Positions 4,300 to 5,403 of a stretch of DNA of 5,403 nucleotides are shown here, in pieces. The notes beneath the pieces were generated by a model that worked only from the letters and a program-made list of their open reading frames with translations, searched no databases and was not told the DNA's origin. A program made the position numbers and the translations under genes. This DNA is from W2P13-069 sp051876105 (GTDB lineage Bacteria > Actinomycetota > Coriobacteriia > Coriobacteriales > QAMH01). Every line of letters starts with the position of its first letter. The first letter of the stretch is position 1. The stretch lies in assembly GCA_051876105.1 (NCBI GenBank), contig JBJEHN010000075.1, positions 1-5,403 of the forward strand, read 5' to 3'.

Positions 4300-5265
4300 A
4301 TGCCGAAGATCTGCCTGGTCAACATGGACTTCGCTGAGTTTGGGATCGAGGAGCGCATGGCGGCGGAGGCCGGGATCGAGCTCGTGGTCTCGCCCAACCG
4401 CGACGCCGAGAGCACCATCGCCCACTGCCCGGATGTGGACGGCATCGTGACCTCCTACGGGATCTTCCCGCGCAAGCTCTTCGCCAGCCTGCCCAGGCTC
4501 AAGGTCATCTCGCGCACCGGCGTGGGCTACGACACCATCGACGTCGAGGCAGCCACGGACTACGGCGTGGCCGTGTGCACCGCCCCCGGCTACGCCAACG
4601 AGGTTGTCTCCGACCACGCCATCGCCATGGCGCTGGGCGTCTTGAGGCGCGTGAACGAGCTCGACGCAGACATACGCAGCGGCATCTGGGACTACGCCGT
4701 GCGCCGGCCGCTGGGCCAGTGCCACGGGCGCGTCTTCGGCATCGTGGGCATGGGTGCCATCGGGCGCGCCACCGCGCGCAAGGCCGCGGGCCTGGGCTTC
4801 GAGGTCATCTGCTGTTCGCGCTCGCTGGTGCCCGGCCGCCGCACGCCAGAAGGCTACAGCGTGGTGCCCCTGGACGAGCTGCTGGCCCGCGCAGACGTGG
4901 TGAGCATCCACTGCGCGCTCTCGCCCGCTACGCACCATATGATCGACGAGCGCCGCCTGCGCCTGATGAAGCCCGGCGCTGTGCTCGTCAACACCGCACG
5001 CGGCCCCATCGTTGACACAAAGGCCCTGGCCGAGGCCCTCAAGGCCGGCAGGCTCTGGGGCGCCGCGCTCGACGTCTTCGAAGGCGAGCCCGCAGACATC
5101 AAGCACCCCATCTTCTCTGCCCCGCACACGCTCTTCAGCGCGCACGCGGCCTACTGGAGCGAGGAGAGCGGCGAGGAGCTGCGCACCCGCACCATGCAGA
5201 GCGCCATCGACGTCGTGCTCGGCCGCAAGCCGGCCGACTGCCTCAACCCCCAGGCGCTGCGCTAA
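4300..5265 (+). CDS. D-2-hydroxyacid dehydrogenase, CtBP-like
   Basis: This encodes 321 residues, typical for the family. The ATG at 4300 follows GAAGGAG (4284-4290). These cytoplasmic NAD(P)-dependent enzymes interconvert 2-keto acids and D-2-hydroxyacids. Residues 1-100 are the first part of the substrate-binding domain, with SRTGVGYDTIDVEAA at 71-85. The nucleotide-binding fold follows, with FGIVGMGAIGRATA (146-159) giving Gly150-x-Gly152-x-x-Gly155. The family's catalytic residues are present: Arg234 in NTARGPIVD, the glutamate of DVFEGEP (Glu263 by the usual xEP position), and His282 in FSAHAAYWSEES. The HAAYWSEES stretch resembles the CtBP branch (HAAWYSE) more than PdxB or classical SerA, and no C-terminal ACT domain is present, so serine-pathway SerA is less likely. 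The residue before His282 is Ala where proline is usual. The substrate cannot be told from sequence. It is a single-gene unit with an unusual upstream palindrome and its own downstream hairpin. Confidence 0.93.
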   Translation: MPKICLVNMDFAEFGIEERMAAEAGIELVVSPNRDAESTIAHCPDVDGIVTSYGIFPRKLFASLPRLKVISRTGVGYDTIDVEAATDYGVAVCTAPGYANEVVSDHAIAMALGVLRRVNELDADIRSGIWDYAVRRPLGQCHGRVFGIVGMGAIGRATARKAAGLGFEVICCSRSLVPGRRTPEGYSVVPLDELLARADVVSIHCALSPATHHMIDERRLRLMKPGAVLVNTARGPIVDTKALAEALKAGRLWGAALDVFEGEPADIKHPIFSAPHTLFSAHAAYWSEESGEELRTRTMQSAIDVVLGRKPADCLNPQALR

Positions 5266-5280
5266 ACCCATCGCAACAGC

Positions 5281-5322
5281 GAAGCCCCCTGCTCGGCTTG
5301 CGACGGCCTTGCAGGGGGCTTC
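5281..5322. terminator. Hairpin between convergent genes
   Basis: GAAGCCCCCTGC (5281-5292) and GCAGGGGGCTTC (5311-5322) are perfect 12-bp complements with an 18-base loop. The plus strand continues CTCTTGG and the minus strand GCTGTTGCG. It begins 15 bases after the dehydrogenase stop and 38 bases past the stop of the converging gene on the right, so it probably terminates both. Confidence 0.8.
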
Positions 5323-5360
5323 CTCTTGGGAATGCCAAGCGCGAGCGCGGGTGCGACGCC

Positions 5361-5403
5361 TTACTCGAACTTGACCTGGTAGTTCTTCTCGAACCACGCG
5401 CAG
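5361..5403 (-). CDS. C-terminal fragment of an unidentified gene
   Basis: Only the last 13 codons and a TAA stop (5363-5361 on the minus strand) are in the window, reading CAWFEKNYQVKFE. The codon choice is GC-rich like the other genes, and the hairpin at 5281-5322 sits where its terminator should be, which supports a real gene end. The peptide is too short to identify a family. Confidence 0.5.
   Translation of the reverse strand, partial: CAWFEKNYQVKFE

Noticed and set aside
4294..5397. Long minus-strand frame (367 codons) antisense to the dehydrogenase
   Set aside because: It is a His/Ala/Gly-rich shadow that runs through the 5281-5322 hairpin; the plus strand has a clear enzyme with all motifs.

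Overview
This GC-rich window most resembles a chromosome segment from a gut-type actinobacterium, probably class Coriobacteriia (Eggerthellaceae or relatives). That placement rests on base composition, the style of the trigger factor and SpoVA-like proteins, and a small zinc-ribbon protein beginning MCFRP. It is an inference, not a search result. I see no RNA genes, CRISPR array, transposase or phage gene.

Layout from left to right. (1) Positions 1-735 hold three genes on the minus strand. A 93-residue zinc-ribbon protein with a (Gly-Ala-Pro)n tail comes first, then a 63-residue four-cysteine protein with a GTG start, then the first 18 codons of a gene that leaves the window and may encode an MFS transporter. 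A perfect 13-bp hairpin separates the last two. (2) Positions 736-1094 are an AT-richer divergent intergenic region. (3) Positions 1095-1418 encode a 107-residue two-helix membrane protein on the plus strand, which meets the trigger factor gene tig (1547-2851, minus) at a strong hairpin. (4) Positions 2852-3160 are a second divergent intergenic region. It carries a near-consensus promoter (TTGAGA, 17 bp, TATAAT) and, just after its start point, two tandem 25-bp hairpin units that differ by a compensatory base-pair change. (5) This promoter leads into a 290-residue membrane protein (3161-4033) whose first ~130 residues resemble SpoVAC, followed by a strong terminator. (6) Positions 4101-4240 form a striking 140-bp interrupted palindrome with four copies of a CGGTTGACGG-type box placed exactly symmetrically. 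It ends just upstream of a CtBP-like D-2-hydroxyacid dehydrogenase gene (4300-5265). (7) A terminator-like hairpin follows, then the last 13 codons of an unidentified minus-strand gene.

The genes do not form one obvious pathway. The plus-strand genes look like separately transcribed units, each followed by its own hairpin. tig is housekeeping. The dehydrogenase and the SpoVA-like gene appear individually controlled, each by an unusual upstream element. The left cluster of small cysteine-rich proteins next to a possible transporter is the least understood part by gene content. The best candidates for something undescribed are the 140-bp four-box palindrome, the tandem leader hairpins of the SpoVA-like gene, and the paired small cysteine proteins.
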